Source: Firm-04 sp045596625
GTDB taxonomy: Bacteria > Bacillota > Clostridia > Oscillospirales > Ruminococcaceae
DNA length: 64,000 bases
Direction: 5' to 3'
Assembly: GCA_045596625.1 (NCBI GenBank)
Contig: JAZOCU010000052.1
Location: forward strand, 1 to 64,000
Within the stretch, counting starts at the first letter, position 1, and each line of letters starts with the position of its first letter. The position numbers and the translations under genes are program-made. This document shows, piece by piece, positions 24,404 through 32,831 of the stretch. The notes beneath the pieces are model-generated. The model was not told the DNA's origin. It did not search any database and worked only from the letters and a program-made list of their open reading frames with translations.

Positions 24404-25179
24404 AACAGAAATGCCTGTTGCTATTTCTGATGATCAGTCTATTATTTTTTCCACCGATACGATCCGCTGCGGCCGAAGCAACGTATCCGACCGGCATGGA
24501 TGTGCTCAACAGCTGGCAGGGGGAATACCCCGATGCATTTTGCGGCTGTTGGTGTGAGGGCGCACCATCCATTCATCTGACCATCGCTATTATGAATACC
24601 ACAGAGGGCGAAGCACTCAAGCAGAAAATCCTCTCTCAAGTAGAGGATGACAGCACTGTTTCCTTTGTCTATCGGCAATACTCCCGCAACGAACTTCTTA
24701 CATTGCAAACAGAACTGGGCTCCTATTTCCAACAGAATATCGGTCTGGTTTCCCTGACACTCAGGGATCAGGAAAACTGCATTGAAGCTGCCATTTATCG
24801 TCCCAAGCTGGACTTGCCCGAAACGCAGGCCGTTTTGCAGGCATGGAAACAGCAGTATGGCGATGCAATACGGATAGAAGCAGTCGATTACGAAACACTT
24901 ACCTACACCATTGGCCCCATAGAGCCTGCTAAGGCTCCTCCGTGGAATATCGCCGTAATCTGCGCTGTGATCCTGTTGCTGCTGTTTGCCGCAGCATTCC
25001 TGATCGTACAGCGAAAAAAACATCGTGCAGTACTGCAAACTGCCAACGGTATCCTTACAGAAACGTCTGCACCCATCCGCAAAGCAGTATTGTGTCGTAT
25101 CATCAAAGAACAAGCACCCATCGTTCCAAGTGCTTGTGATGATGCCATTTTTTCTGCGATCAACGAAACATCTCTATGA
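24400..25179 (+). CDS. Membrane-anchored partner of the second ECF sigma
   Basis: I do not recognise a family. The 259-residue protein has a cleavable-looking signal peptide (1-25), an exported domain of about 150 residues (with a CGCWC cysteine cluster near residue 48), one membrane segment (about 183-204), and a 55-residue cytosolic tail. Coupled by a 4-base overlap to the sigma gene, it is probably a sensor or regulator of that factor. It lacks the zinc-binding anti-sigma motif, and its topology (outer domain first) is opposite to that of the partner at 1-721. Confidence 0.7.
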   Translation: MKQKCLLLFLMISLLFFPPIRSAAAEATYPTGMDVLNSWQGEYPDAFCGCWCEGAPSIHLTIAIMNTTEGEALKQKILSQVEDDSTVSFVYRQYSRNELLTLQTELGSYFQQNIGLVSLTLRDQENCIEAAIYRPKLDLPETQAVLQAWKQQYGDAIRIEAVDYETLTYTIGPIEPAKAPPWNIAVICAVILLLLFAAAFLIVQRKKHRAVLQTANGILTETSAPIRKAVLCRIIKEQAPIVPSACDDAIFSAINETSL

Positions 25180-25184
25180 TACAA

Positions 25185-25225
25185 AACGAACACCTTCGAT
25201 CATCAACGGATCGAAGGTGTTCGTT
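25185..25225. terminator. Bidirectional terminator between convergent genes
   Basis: A 16-bp perfect stem AACGAACACCTTCGAT/ATCGAAGGTGTTCGTT with a 9-base loop, between the + strand gene ending at 25179 and the - strand gene ending at 25259. Confidence 0.85.
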
Positions 25226-25258
25226 GTTTGTTGCAAAGAAAAACATCATCCTAAAAGA

Positions 25259-28200
25259 TTACCATTCCCAGTCTTCCCAGAAACGACCCACTCGCTGTTT
25301 TAAGGATTCGCCCTTTTGCTTTGCGGTCTCATTGATCGCTGCAATGGCAATCAGCAATACACCGGCAAGAAGCAGATAAACCCACCACTGCAAACCGGGA
25401 GACAATCGGATGGCAACACCGCAAAGGGAAATACCGCCCAACAAGAACCATTTCTTCTGCTTAAAATAATATGCGGTAATAAAGATCAGCAATGCACAAA
25501 TCAATACGGTAAGCAGATCCGCTTCTTTGTTGGAAACCAATGCCCCCGATGCCAACACTATCATGGAATAGGTACCGATTCCAAACAAGCACCAGCCGCC
25601 GGTCTGTTTGCCATATAGCTTACGCAGTACAACGCCAAGACCAAGCAACGGCAGCAAATGATATTTCCCCTCCAGATAGGTGCCGTTGAAATCAAAGATC
25701 GGCTGCATCCAAAGTGCAAGCGTCATCATAATTGCAGAAACCGTGAAGATCGCTTCTCGCTTCGAATCTTGATCCTTGTGCGTTTGCGTGATAAAATGCA
25801 ATACATACAAGCTGTATAATACAGGAACAAAGAATCTAAGCCATTTGACCATGGATTCGGGATACATCCAATAGTCGGCAGCACACATCAGCAGCAACGG
25901 CATCAATCCGCCCGTTATGGTTAGGATCAGACTGCGATTTTGCTGCATATGGCGCAGAATACTGCCGAAATAACAGAATGCTGCGGTCAACAACGAAACC
26001 AGCAGTACCATAACGGCTACGATCAACACCTCAGAGCCTGCAAGGATCTCCTCTGCGGTACCCGGCTTACTGCTGAGATTCCTCTCAAATTGCTTCAGCA
26101 ATGTCAAAAGGATGAATCCCACACTAAGACATGCAGCAGACGGCAACAGATATTGCTGCGGTTTCGTCATGAACCATGCCGCAATCGTCAATACAATACT
26201 AAACAGCAGGAATGTGGTATCATATTCCGATCTGGAAGACTGCAACAGCATGAAGCTATACAGAAAAGCATACATAGGTGTGATCCACTGCATGACCTCC
26301 GTGACGGCATAATCACCCACAAACCGCAGAGAACCCCTACAAACAGCATAGGCAAGACCACTCAGCAGCAGAATCACAACGCCCGAAAGCATGGCAGAAG
26401 CATAGAATCTGCCTTCCAGTATAACGGAAAATGCAAACTGATCGCCGATATAGTAGAAGGTCTCTGTCACCAGCAGAATCATCGTAATAAAGCTTGCGTA
26501 GGCCAGATTACGCAATCCTCTGTTGGAAAAGATCCGATAGAGTATCCCGGCGCCCACTGCATTGACCAGCATAATACAGATCGGGAATCCCGTGCCCATA
26601 CCAACAGAAAATCCGAATACTCCCATCAAAAGCGAAGGTACGATGGTCAGTGCGAACACCAATCGTCTCACAATATGGAATCGTCTGACCGTTGTGAAAT
26701 AGACGAAAAATCCTGTCGCCATGGAAAACACTGACCAGATCAATACGCCGATATGATCCGCAAACCGTATGGGCAGCAGATCAGAAATCGTTGCACAAAG
26801 AATGATCAGGGAAATCGGCACCAGACAAGCAAAGATCTTTTGCATATCATGCTGCGTATCATGCTCCAACGCCAGATAAAGATATGCCGCACAAGCCACA
26901 GCCAGCAGCAATGCAGCTGTCAGAATCTGCCAGTTAAAAGATACCGAAAAGGATGAAATACTGTTGATGGCAGAAAGTGCCATGGCTGTCGGGAACAGAA
27001 AATCGGAAAAGGATGTCCGCAATGGCTTGCACAGCAGATATAACAAACCCATAAGCAAACAAAGCACCGCAGTCAGCAGATAGGCATTGCCGGCGCCGGA
27101 CAGGAAGGTGTTTCCGATACCAAACAGCAGCACAAGGGTTTCCGCTGCAAGATAAGACCGCAGCCAGATACTCTTTGTGCGTAATGCAGGCAGCAGCGTC
27201 GCAGCCAGCAAAAATGCAGCTGCAATAAGAGAAATCCATGTCCACGCTGCGCCGCTGATCGCATAGCCAAGCATAATGATCAGCGAAAATCCTGCAATCA
27301 AACGGAACATCCACTGATAGCCCTCGACCACAGGTAAAGGCAGACTGTCTGCCATCTCTAAGATCAAGAAAAGGATGCTGCAAATAATACAGACCAATGC
27401 AAAATACATCCAGCCGCCAATGCGCAGAGAGTCATTCTCAAGCAGCGGATGCAGCACCCGTGCAAAGCCATATAACGTCAGCAGACCCATGGGCACCGCT
27501 GATGCAGAGCGCATTCGCGCAGTCAAAACCGGTGTCAGGAATGCAGCGGCAACCGCAAAGGCGGCAAATCCATACCACGAGGGATTGCCATTCACACGAA
27601 TCAGTACCGGCAAAGAGGAAAGCAGCGTAAAGATCAATGCAAACGGTTCCATTGCCTTTCCGATTGCCGACGGCAGACGCTTGGCAAAAAGCGGAGCCAA
27701 TGTGGCCATCACCAACGCATACAGCGCAACTGCAAGTGTCCATGGTGCATAGGCAGGCAGAATAGCTGCCATAAAACATAAATATGTAAGCGAACCGCCA
27801 ACGAGCGTGGAAATACCCCACCCCAATTGCTTGTAGATCCGTACAGCAATGAGTGAAATGATCGTAAAAGCGCCGAAAACAAGCGTATACAGCCATGGAT
27901 TATCTGTGCCGGAAAGCCCATTTCCCAACAGTGAAAAATACCCGGCTGCCCAGATGGAGATCGGTAAATATGCAGTACCCAGAGAGAAAAATGCCATACC
28001 GGTACGCTTCAGATGCCACATACGATGTGCCAATGCCGAAACGCCAAAGAACAATGCACTGCCTGCTGCCAGCACACCAAGCTTGCCAAAGCCGGGCAGC
28101 GTGTTCCACTGTGTACGGACAAACAGCAAGCCTGCGAGAATCACCAGGATCACACCCACACCCAGCATCACTGTAATGGCAGATACGGTTTGAGAGCTTT

Positions 28201-28849
28201 TTGGAGATTCATATACCGTATAGGAATAACCGGGTGCAGACTTTACTGCAGGACGTACAGGTGCCGGCTTCGGCACATCGGATTCCTGCGGCTGCAGTTC
28301 TGCCACAGAATGAGACGCTGTTTGCTCTGATTCGGAAGATTCATCTGCAATCATAGCGGAAGAAGATTGTGCCTCTTGCGCCTCTTGTATCTCTTTTTCT
28401 TCTGTCTCCTCGCTCATCGCAGCAAAAGCAGTCTCCTTAGGTAATCCGGAAGTCTGCGCTGCGGCAACCAGCTTTTCTTTTTGCTGCAGCAGCTCATTTG
28501 CAGTCAGTGCACCTTCCGCATACAACTGATCCAGCTTTTCTATTTCTTCCCGCACGATCGCCTCCTCATCGGATACAACCGGCTGAGTATCTGACGGCAT
28601 CGTCTGAACAGGGCTCGACGGAATCGGCGCTTTGATATCGGACTGTACGGACTTTTGCCAGTTTGGCGGCATTGTCAGTTTAATGCCCCATCTTGACAGC
28701 TCATATGGTGTGATTCTTCCCTGTATGATCAGGCTTTTTAATAATTCCTGCATTTGCTTTGTTTTCGTTTTTTCCTGAAAATACATCACAAGCAGCAGGA
28801 TCGGCGAGATCAACCATAAAATGATGAATAATACAACGAATATTTCCAA
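25259..28849 (-). CDS. Giant polytopic membrane protein with SHOCT-like segment
   Basis: A 1196-residue protein with about 30 or more hydrophobic segments. It starts with one membrane segment, then a cytosolic region (about 25-215) with a helical pair like SHOCT domains (EEIEKLDQLYAEGALTANELLQQKEKLVAAA) and a Glu/Ser-rich linker, then nearly continuous membrane segments to the end. Layout recalls the DUF2157/DUF2339-type proteins of unknown function. The start is a TTG at 28849, with AAAGGAG at 9 bases; no ATG fits. It follows the DtxR-family gene by 55 bases, so metal-dependent control is possible. No transport motif was recognised. Confidence 0.8.
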   Translation of the reverse strand: MEIFVVLFIILWLISPILLLVMYFQEKTKTKQMQELLKSLIIQGRITPYELSRWGIKLTMPPNWQKSVQSDIKAPIPSSPVQTMPSDTQPVVSDEEAIVREEIEKLDQLYAEGALTANELLQQKEKLVAAAQTSGLPKETAFAAMSEETEEKEIQEAQEAQSSSAMIADESSESEQTASHSVAELQPQESDVPKPAPVRPAVKSAPGYSYTVYESPKSSQTVSAITVMLGVGVILVILAGLLFVRTQWNTLPGFGKLGVLAAGSALFFGVSALAHRMWHLKRTGMAFFSLGTAYLPISIWAAGYFSLLGNGLSGTDNPWLYTLVFGAFTIISLIAVRIYKQLGWGISTLVGGSLTYLCFMAAILPAYAPWTLAVALYALVMATLAPLFAKRLPSAIGKAMEPFALIFTLLSSLPVLIRVNGNPSWYGFAAFAVAAAFLTPVLTARMRSASAVPMGLLTLYGFARVLHPLLENDSLRIGGWMYFALVCIICSILFLILEMADSLPLPVVEGYQWMFRLIAGFSLIIMLGYAISGAAWTWISLIAAAFLLAATLLPALRTKSIWLRSYLAAETLVLLFGIGNTFLSGAGNAYLLTAVLCLLMGLLYLLCKPLRTSFSDFLFPTAMALSAINSISSFSVSFNWQILTAALLLAVACAAYLYLALEHDTQHDMQKIFACLVPISLIILCATISDLLPIRFADHIGVLIWSVFSMATGFFVYFTTVRRFHIVRRLVFALTIVPSLLMGVFGFSVGMGTGFPICIMLVNAVGAGILYRIFSNRGLRNLAYASFITMILLVTETFYYIGDQFAFSVILEGRFYASAMLSGVVILLLSGLAYAVCRGSLRFVGDYAVTEVMQWITPMYAFLYSFMLLQSSRSEYDTTFLLFSIVLTIAAWFMTKPQQYLLPSAACLSVGFILLTLLKQFERNLSSKPGTAEEILAGSEVLIVAVMVLLVSLLTAAFCYFGSILRHMQQNRSLILTITGGLMPLLLMCAADYWMYPESMVKWLRFFVPVLYSLYVLHFITQTHKDQDSKREAIFTVSAIMMTLALWMQPIFDFNGTYLEGKYHLLPLLGLGVVLRKLYGKQTGGWCLFGIGTYSMIVLASGALVSNKEADLLTVLICALLIFITAYYFKQKKWFLLGGISLCGVAIRLSPGLQWWVYLLLAGVLLIAIAAINETAKQKGESLKQRVGRFWEDWEW

Positions 28850-28904
28850 ATCAATTCACTCCTTTCGTTCGCAATCGTTTATCAAGAATTCCTGCATCAG
28901 AACA

Positions 28905-29288
28905 TCATTGCAAGTCTTTATGAAAGCTGAGGATATGCTGCTTCAGACAGGTAAAGGATTCTTCGCTGATATCATGCTCAAGCTTGCAGGCATCCTCGGC
29001 AGCCGTTTCGGGAGATACACCCAAACCGATCAGCCAATCGGTCAATACCCGATGCCGTTCATAGATACGTTCTGCGATCTGTTTCCCCAATTGTGTCAGT
29101 GTAATACAGCCATCCTCCTCCACCAGAATAAAGCCGCCGTCACGCAGAATCCCCACAGCACGGCTGACACTGGGCTTTGAGACCTCCATCTCACGGGCAA
29201 TGTCTATGGAGCGAACGGATTGTCCCTTTAGGCGCAGCATAAGAATGGTTTCCAGATAGTTTTCTCCGGATTCATAAAGCTTCGTCAC
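28905..29288 (-). CDS. DtxR/MntR-family metal-dependent repressor
   Basis: A 127-residue metalloregulator. N-terminal winged helix: VRSIDIAREMEVSKPSVSRAVGILRDGG; dimerisation domain with the metal ligands of the DtxR type His79, Cys101, Glu104 and His105 (DACKLEHDIS). The Cys at the position where Bacillus MntR has Glu points to the iron-type DtxR/IdeR site rather than MntR, although the short length lacking a third domain is MntR-like. I chose the GTG at 29288 behind AAAGGAGG; upstream in-frame ATG codons lack a site. It heads the unit with the giant membrane protein. Confidence 0.88.
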   Translation of the reverse strand: MTKLYESGENYLETILMLRLKGQSVRSIDIAREMEVSKPSVSRAVGILRDGGFILVEEDGCITLTQLGKQIAERIYERHRVLTDWLIGLGVSPETAAEDACKLEHDISEESFTCLKQHILSFHKDLQ

Positions 29289-29335
29289 GGGCAGCAGCCT
29301 CCTTTCTGATCGAAGCGAAGTAAAATATATTATAA

Positions 29336-29364
29336 AGTATAGCAAAGGATTGGTCTGTTGTCAA
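29336..29364 (-). promoter_or_regulatory. Promoter of the DtxR-family gene
   Basis: TTGACA (29364-29359), 17-base spacer, TATACT (29341-29336) on the minus strand, directly downstream of trmO. An AT-rich near-palindrome follows (29321-29340) that could be the operator. Confidence 0.85.
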
Positions 29365-29365
29365 G

Positions 29366-30055
29366 TTAGTGTGGATCTTTCTGAGAAACGATCTCGCAAA
29401 CGGTCAGCGTATCCTCGGCAACTCGGAAACGAATGTCAAAGCCTGCATAGACAATGCCATAGATCCGATCGGGGTCCTCGCTGTAACCGGGACGAGGATC
29501 TTGAGCAAGCAATGCAATGGCGGTCTCCTGTTCTGCAGAGGGGATCTGCTGCAGCAAAGCAGAGGGAAAATCCACTTGCAGCAAATGCTGCTTTGTTTGC
29601 GCAGTATAACCCTCGGAAGCTTCGGGATGGCAATCTGCAAAGGGCAGATATGGCTTGATATCATAAATCGGCGTACCGTTCATAAGATCAATCCCGGAAA
29701 CATCCAGCAGAATACGATGGTTTTCTTCGCGAATGGCTTCCAGCTTCACACAGGACAATCCGATGCTGTTGGGACGAAAGGGAGAGCGGGATGCAAACAC
29801 ACCCACACGGCGATTGCCTCCCAGACGAGGCGGACGCACTGTTGCAGACCATCCTTTGCCTTCCTTCTTATTGGCTTCGGAAAACCCCCAGAGCAGCCAG
29901 ATATGAGAAAAAGACTCCAGCCCACGAAATGCAGCCGGCTGACTGTATTCCGGCTCCATCACGATCGTGCCGCAAAGTGCAGGCACAAGACCGCTTTGCC
30001 TTGGAATACCAAACTTTGTTTGCAGATCCATATGCATATGGGCAATTGGCTTCAT
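29366..30055 (-). CDS. trmO: tRNA-Thr (t6A37-N6)-methyltransferase, TrmO/YaeB family
   Basis: It adds a methyl group to t6A37 of tRNA-Thr. The 229-residue product matches YaeB/TrmO: GIPRQSGLVPALCGTIV, FSHIWLLWGF, PPRLGGNRRVGVFASRSPFRPNSIGLSCVKL, and DLMNGTPIYDIKPYLPFAD. The C-terminal part (RPGYSEDPDRIYGIVYAGFDIRF) is complete. Start ATG at 30055 behind AAAGGAGAC. It is transcribed alone, with the promoter of the next gene overlapping its 3' end. Confidence 0.93.
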   Translation of the reverse strand: MKPIAHMHMDLQTKFGIPRQSGLVPALCGTIVMEPEYSQPAAFRGLESFSHIWLLWGFSEANKKEGKGWSATVRPPRLGGNRRVGVFASRSPFRPNSIGLSCVKLEAIREENHRILLDVSGIDLMNGTPIYDIKPYLPFADCHPEASEGYTAQTKQHLLQVDFPSALLQQIPSAEQETAIALLAQDPRPGYSEDPDRIYGIVYAGFDIRFRVAEDTLTVCEIVSQKDPH

Positions 30056-30191
30056 TGCAAGAGGTCTCCTTTCTTCAGGGTATCAATATGCAGGATGAAA
30101 TACAGTCACAGCCGTATCTGATCAACAAAGAAATTACTTCGTAAGAAAAACAGGGGGTACCATGCGCCCCCTTTTTTCATGTTTTCTTTAT

Positions 30192-31337
30192 TCAGGATAC
30201 ACCCAGCAAAGCGGGCACTGCGGATAAATTGCCATCTTTGCAGAAATTGCTCATCTCATATAAAATCAGAACATCATCCGGTGGAGCAACCAGCAGTTCT
30301 GTCCAGCTTCCGTCATCATACCGCAGATCGATCATGATGATCTCATCATAGTGTGTCAGCAAAAACGGTACAAAACAATTGGCATAGGAATCCTTAAACA
30401 ACAGCAGCGATTTTTCTGTGCCGGCTTCCGTTGTAATTTCCACTCTGCCGTAATTGCCGCCGAAAAACACTTGGTACTGATCCTTTTCAAACAGCTTTGC
30501 ATAATCCATGATCATACCGGGTCGTCCATCCACTGTAACCGAAGCCTCCGGCAAATCAAACAGCACCTCCACTGTATCAAGAGGACCAGCTGCATCCAGC
30601 ACCTTAGAATCCAAAGTACCCCGGAACGACTCGCTTACCGTTTGCATATTCCATTCCGCTTTCGGTACTGAGGAAATCCCTGCCTGCGCCGCAAACGCTT
30701 CATATGCGTGAAATGCACCGTTGGTATTCCAGTGATGATCCGTGCGATAATAGAGCTGCTCCCCCTGATCCGAAAGCATTCCAAAACTGCCGCGCAGATC
30801 GATCATAGTGCAGCCAAACTCCGAAAGATAAGCGTTTGCCTGTTCAAATCGGCTGTCCTCTGCATAGTATGGCGCATAGCGCGGCAGCCGTTCGGGCATA
30901 ATCGCCGCAGCAGCCGGTGCCGGCATAAAATACACCTTGCTCTCCGACAGTTGCTCGGCAAGCACCGAAACCGCCTGCAAATTGGCTGCAAAACGGGAAT
31001 GTGTCAGATCCGCATCGATGATCTTTTCAAAATAATAGTTATCTTTGCCGAGATACACTTGTGCGATCTCTTTTTTGCCGAGCCATTGCTGCACCTTGGA
31101 CTGCATTGCTGTCCAGGTATCCCGCAGCGGCACCTGATCGCTCATATATTCTGTGATATCCTCTTGAAAATCGCCTTCTGCCACGGCTTCCCACGAAAGC
31201 TGCGGTCTTTGGGCAAGATATCGGTTTTCGTTTTCCGAATAAGCGCGAGGAGTTCTCAGCAGAATCAGCAAGCCGATAGCGGTCAACGCTGTCATAACGC
31301 CTACCGAAAACAAGGCTTCTGTTTTTTTCATATCCAC
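30192..31337 (-). CDS. DHHW/AlgX-like acyltransfer-associated protein
   Basis: A 381-residue membrane-anchored protein of the SGNH-like DHHW family, relatives of AlgJ/AlgX that carry acyl groups outside the cell during polysaccharide O-acetylation. N-terminal membrane segment (about 12-28), then the usual ENRYLAQRPQLSW and DQVPLRDTW segments and the signature D200-H201-H202-W203 in YYRTDHHWNTNGAF, followed by SYANCFVPFL. The start is a GTG at 31337 (5 bases from GAGG); an ATG at 31331 is a close alternative. It follows the MBOAT gene by 15 bases, so it is the third gene of that operon. Confidence 0.88.
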   Translation of the reverse strand: MDMKKTEALFSVGVMTALTAIGLLILLRTPRAYSENENRYLAQRPQLSWEAVAEGDFQEDITEYMSDQVPLRDTWTAMQSKVQQWLGKKEIAQVYLGKDNYYFEKIIDADLTHSRFAANLQAVSVLAEQLSESKVYFMPAPAAAAIMPERLPRYAPYYAEDSRFEQANAYLSEFGCTMIDLRGSFGMLSDQGEQLYYRTDHHWNTNGAFHAYEAFAAQAGISSVPKAEWNMQTVSESFRGTLDSKVLDAAGPLDTVEVLFDLPEASVTVDGRPGMIMDYAKLFEKDQYQVFFGGNYGRVEITTEAGTEKSLLLFKDSYANCFVPFLLTHYDEIIMIDLRYDDGSWTELLVAPPDDVLILYEMSNFCKDGNLSAVPALLGVS

Positions 31338-31352
31338 AAACGCCTCACTTTC

Positions 31353-32789
31353 TCAGAATCGGAAATACAAAAACGGATTATAGCTATCGGCAACGACGGC
31401 AGAAAAGCTCAGCACCAGCAATGCAATGCACCAGATGCCCTGCAAAAGCACCGCTGTGGAATCCGAACGCTTGGCAAGGAATTTTCCTGCAAGCTTTGTT
31501 GGCAGTTCCGTCGAGGCGATCGACATAATGATGAACAATATACCGTAATTGCTCAAATGGTAAAGCGCTGTGCCCTCATACCAGCCATTTGCGCCAAACA
31601 ACGCCTTACAATATTGCTGCAGCACGGTAAAATCTTCAGCTGCAAAGATCACCCAGCCCAATACAATCATCAACAGCGCATAACAATGCTTGAGTATCGC
31701 CGGTGTTTTGGCAAGGAGCTTTCGCAGCACAGTTTTTTCCAGCACCAACAATAGGAAGAAATACACTCCCCAGAGCAAAAAATTCCAGCCAGCACCATGC
31801 CAAAGCCCTGTCAATGACCATACAATCAGCAGATTAACAATTTGCCGTACCAAGCCTTTTCGGTTGCCGCCCAACGGAATATACACATACTCTCGGAACC
31901 ATGTACTCAGCGTGATATGCCACCGCCGCCAGAAATCCGTAATGCTATCTGCTTGATAAGGATAGCGGAAATTCTCTACAAATGTAAAACCGAACATCTT
32001 ACCCAGACCGATCGCCATATCCGAATATCCCGAAAAATCAAAATAAATCTGGAAGGTAAAGGCAATCGCACCGATCCATGCAGATGCCGCAGAGATACTG
32101 TCCGATTGTGCTGCAATCGTTTCCCACAGCTTGCCTGCCTGATTGGCAAGCAATGCTTTTTTTCCCAAGCCGATACCGAAGCGGAACAATCCTGTGCAAA
32201 ATTGATGCATACTGTCATCACGCTTCAGAAGTTGAGCTTCCACATCGGCATAGCGCACGATCGGTCCTGCGATCAGCTGTGGAAACAGCGTCACATACAT
32301 AGCAAAATCTATGAAATTATGCTGTACGCTCACTTCACCCCGATACACATCGATCACATATGAAAGTGCTTGGAAGGTGTAGAACGAAATACCGATGGGT
32401 AATGCGATCTTCAGCAGGGCGATTCCTGCACCGCTCAGACTGTTGATGGTACGGATCAGAAAATCTGTGTATTTGAAAAAGCCCAGCAGAGAAAGATTCA
32501 ACACCAGCGTAAGGATCAAGGCTGCCTTTGCAAGCCTCTGCCGCTGCTTTTTTTGCGCGCTATGCACCATCAAGCCACCGACATAATTCAGCAGAATGGA
32601 AAAAAGCATCAACAAAATATAAATCGGTTCGCCCCATGCATAAAACAACAGACTCATGAGCAGCAAAAAGAAATTGCGTGCGCTGAATACAGTGCTGCGT
32701 ATAGTAATGGTTTTGGAGGGCAACATCCGATAGATCAGAACGGTAAAGGGCAAAAAACCGCACAGAAAGATCAGGCTGCTGAATACCAT
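31353..32789 (-). CDS. MBOAT family O-acyltransferase (AlgI-like)
   Basis: A 478-residue membrane protein with about ten membrane segments that moves acyl groups across the membrane for O-acetylation of a cell-surface polymer. Hallmarks: YYTFQALSYVIDVYRGE-like N-half, GPIVRY, the FWRRWHITLSTWFREYVYIPLGG segment with His291, and the catalytic His331 in LWHGAGWNF. It lies between two DHHW proteins, one upstream (a lipoprotein) and one downstream. The polymer is not identified; wall teichoic acid, peptidoglycan or exopolysaccharide are all possible. Start ATG at 32789 behind GAGG. Confidence 0.95.
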   Translation of the reverse strand: MVFSSLIFLCGFLPFTVLIYRMLPSKTITIRSTVFSARNFFLLLMSLLFYAWGEPIYILLMLFSILLNYVGGLMVHSAQKKQRQRLAKAALILTLVLNLSLLGFFKYTDFLIRTINSLSGAGIALLKIALPIGISFYTFQALSYVIDVYRGEVSVQHNFIDFAMYVTLFPQLIAGPIVRYADVEAQLLKRDDSMHQFCTGLFRFGIGLGKKALLANQAGKLWETIAAQSDSISAASAWIGAIAFTFQIYFDFSGYSDMAIGLGKMFGFTFVENFRYPYQADSITDFWRRWHITLSTWFREYVYIPLGGNRKGLVRQIVNLLIVWSLTGLWHGAGWNFLLWGVYFFLLLVLEKTVLRKLLAKTPAILKHCYALLMIVLGWVIFAAEDFTVLQQYCKALFGANGWYEGTALYHLSNYGILFIIMSIASTELPTKLAGKFLAKRSDSTAVLLQGIWCIALLVLSFSAVVADSYNPFLYFRF

Positions 32790-32831
32790 GAAGCAATATG
32801 CCTCGCTTTCTATTATGTTATGGACAAAACG

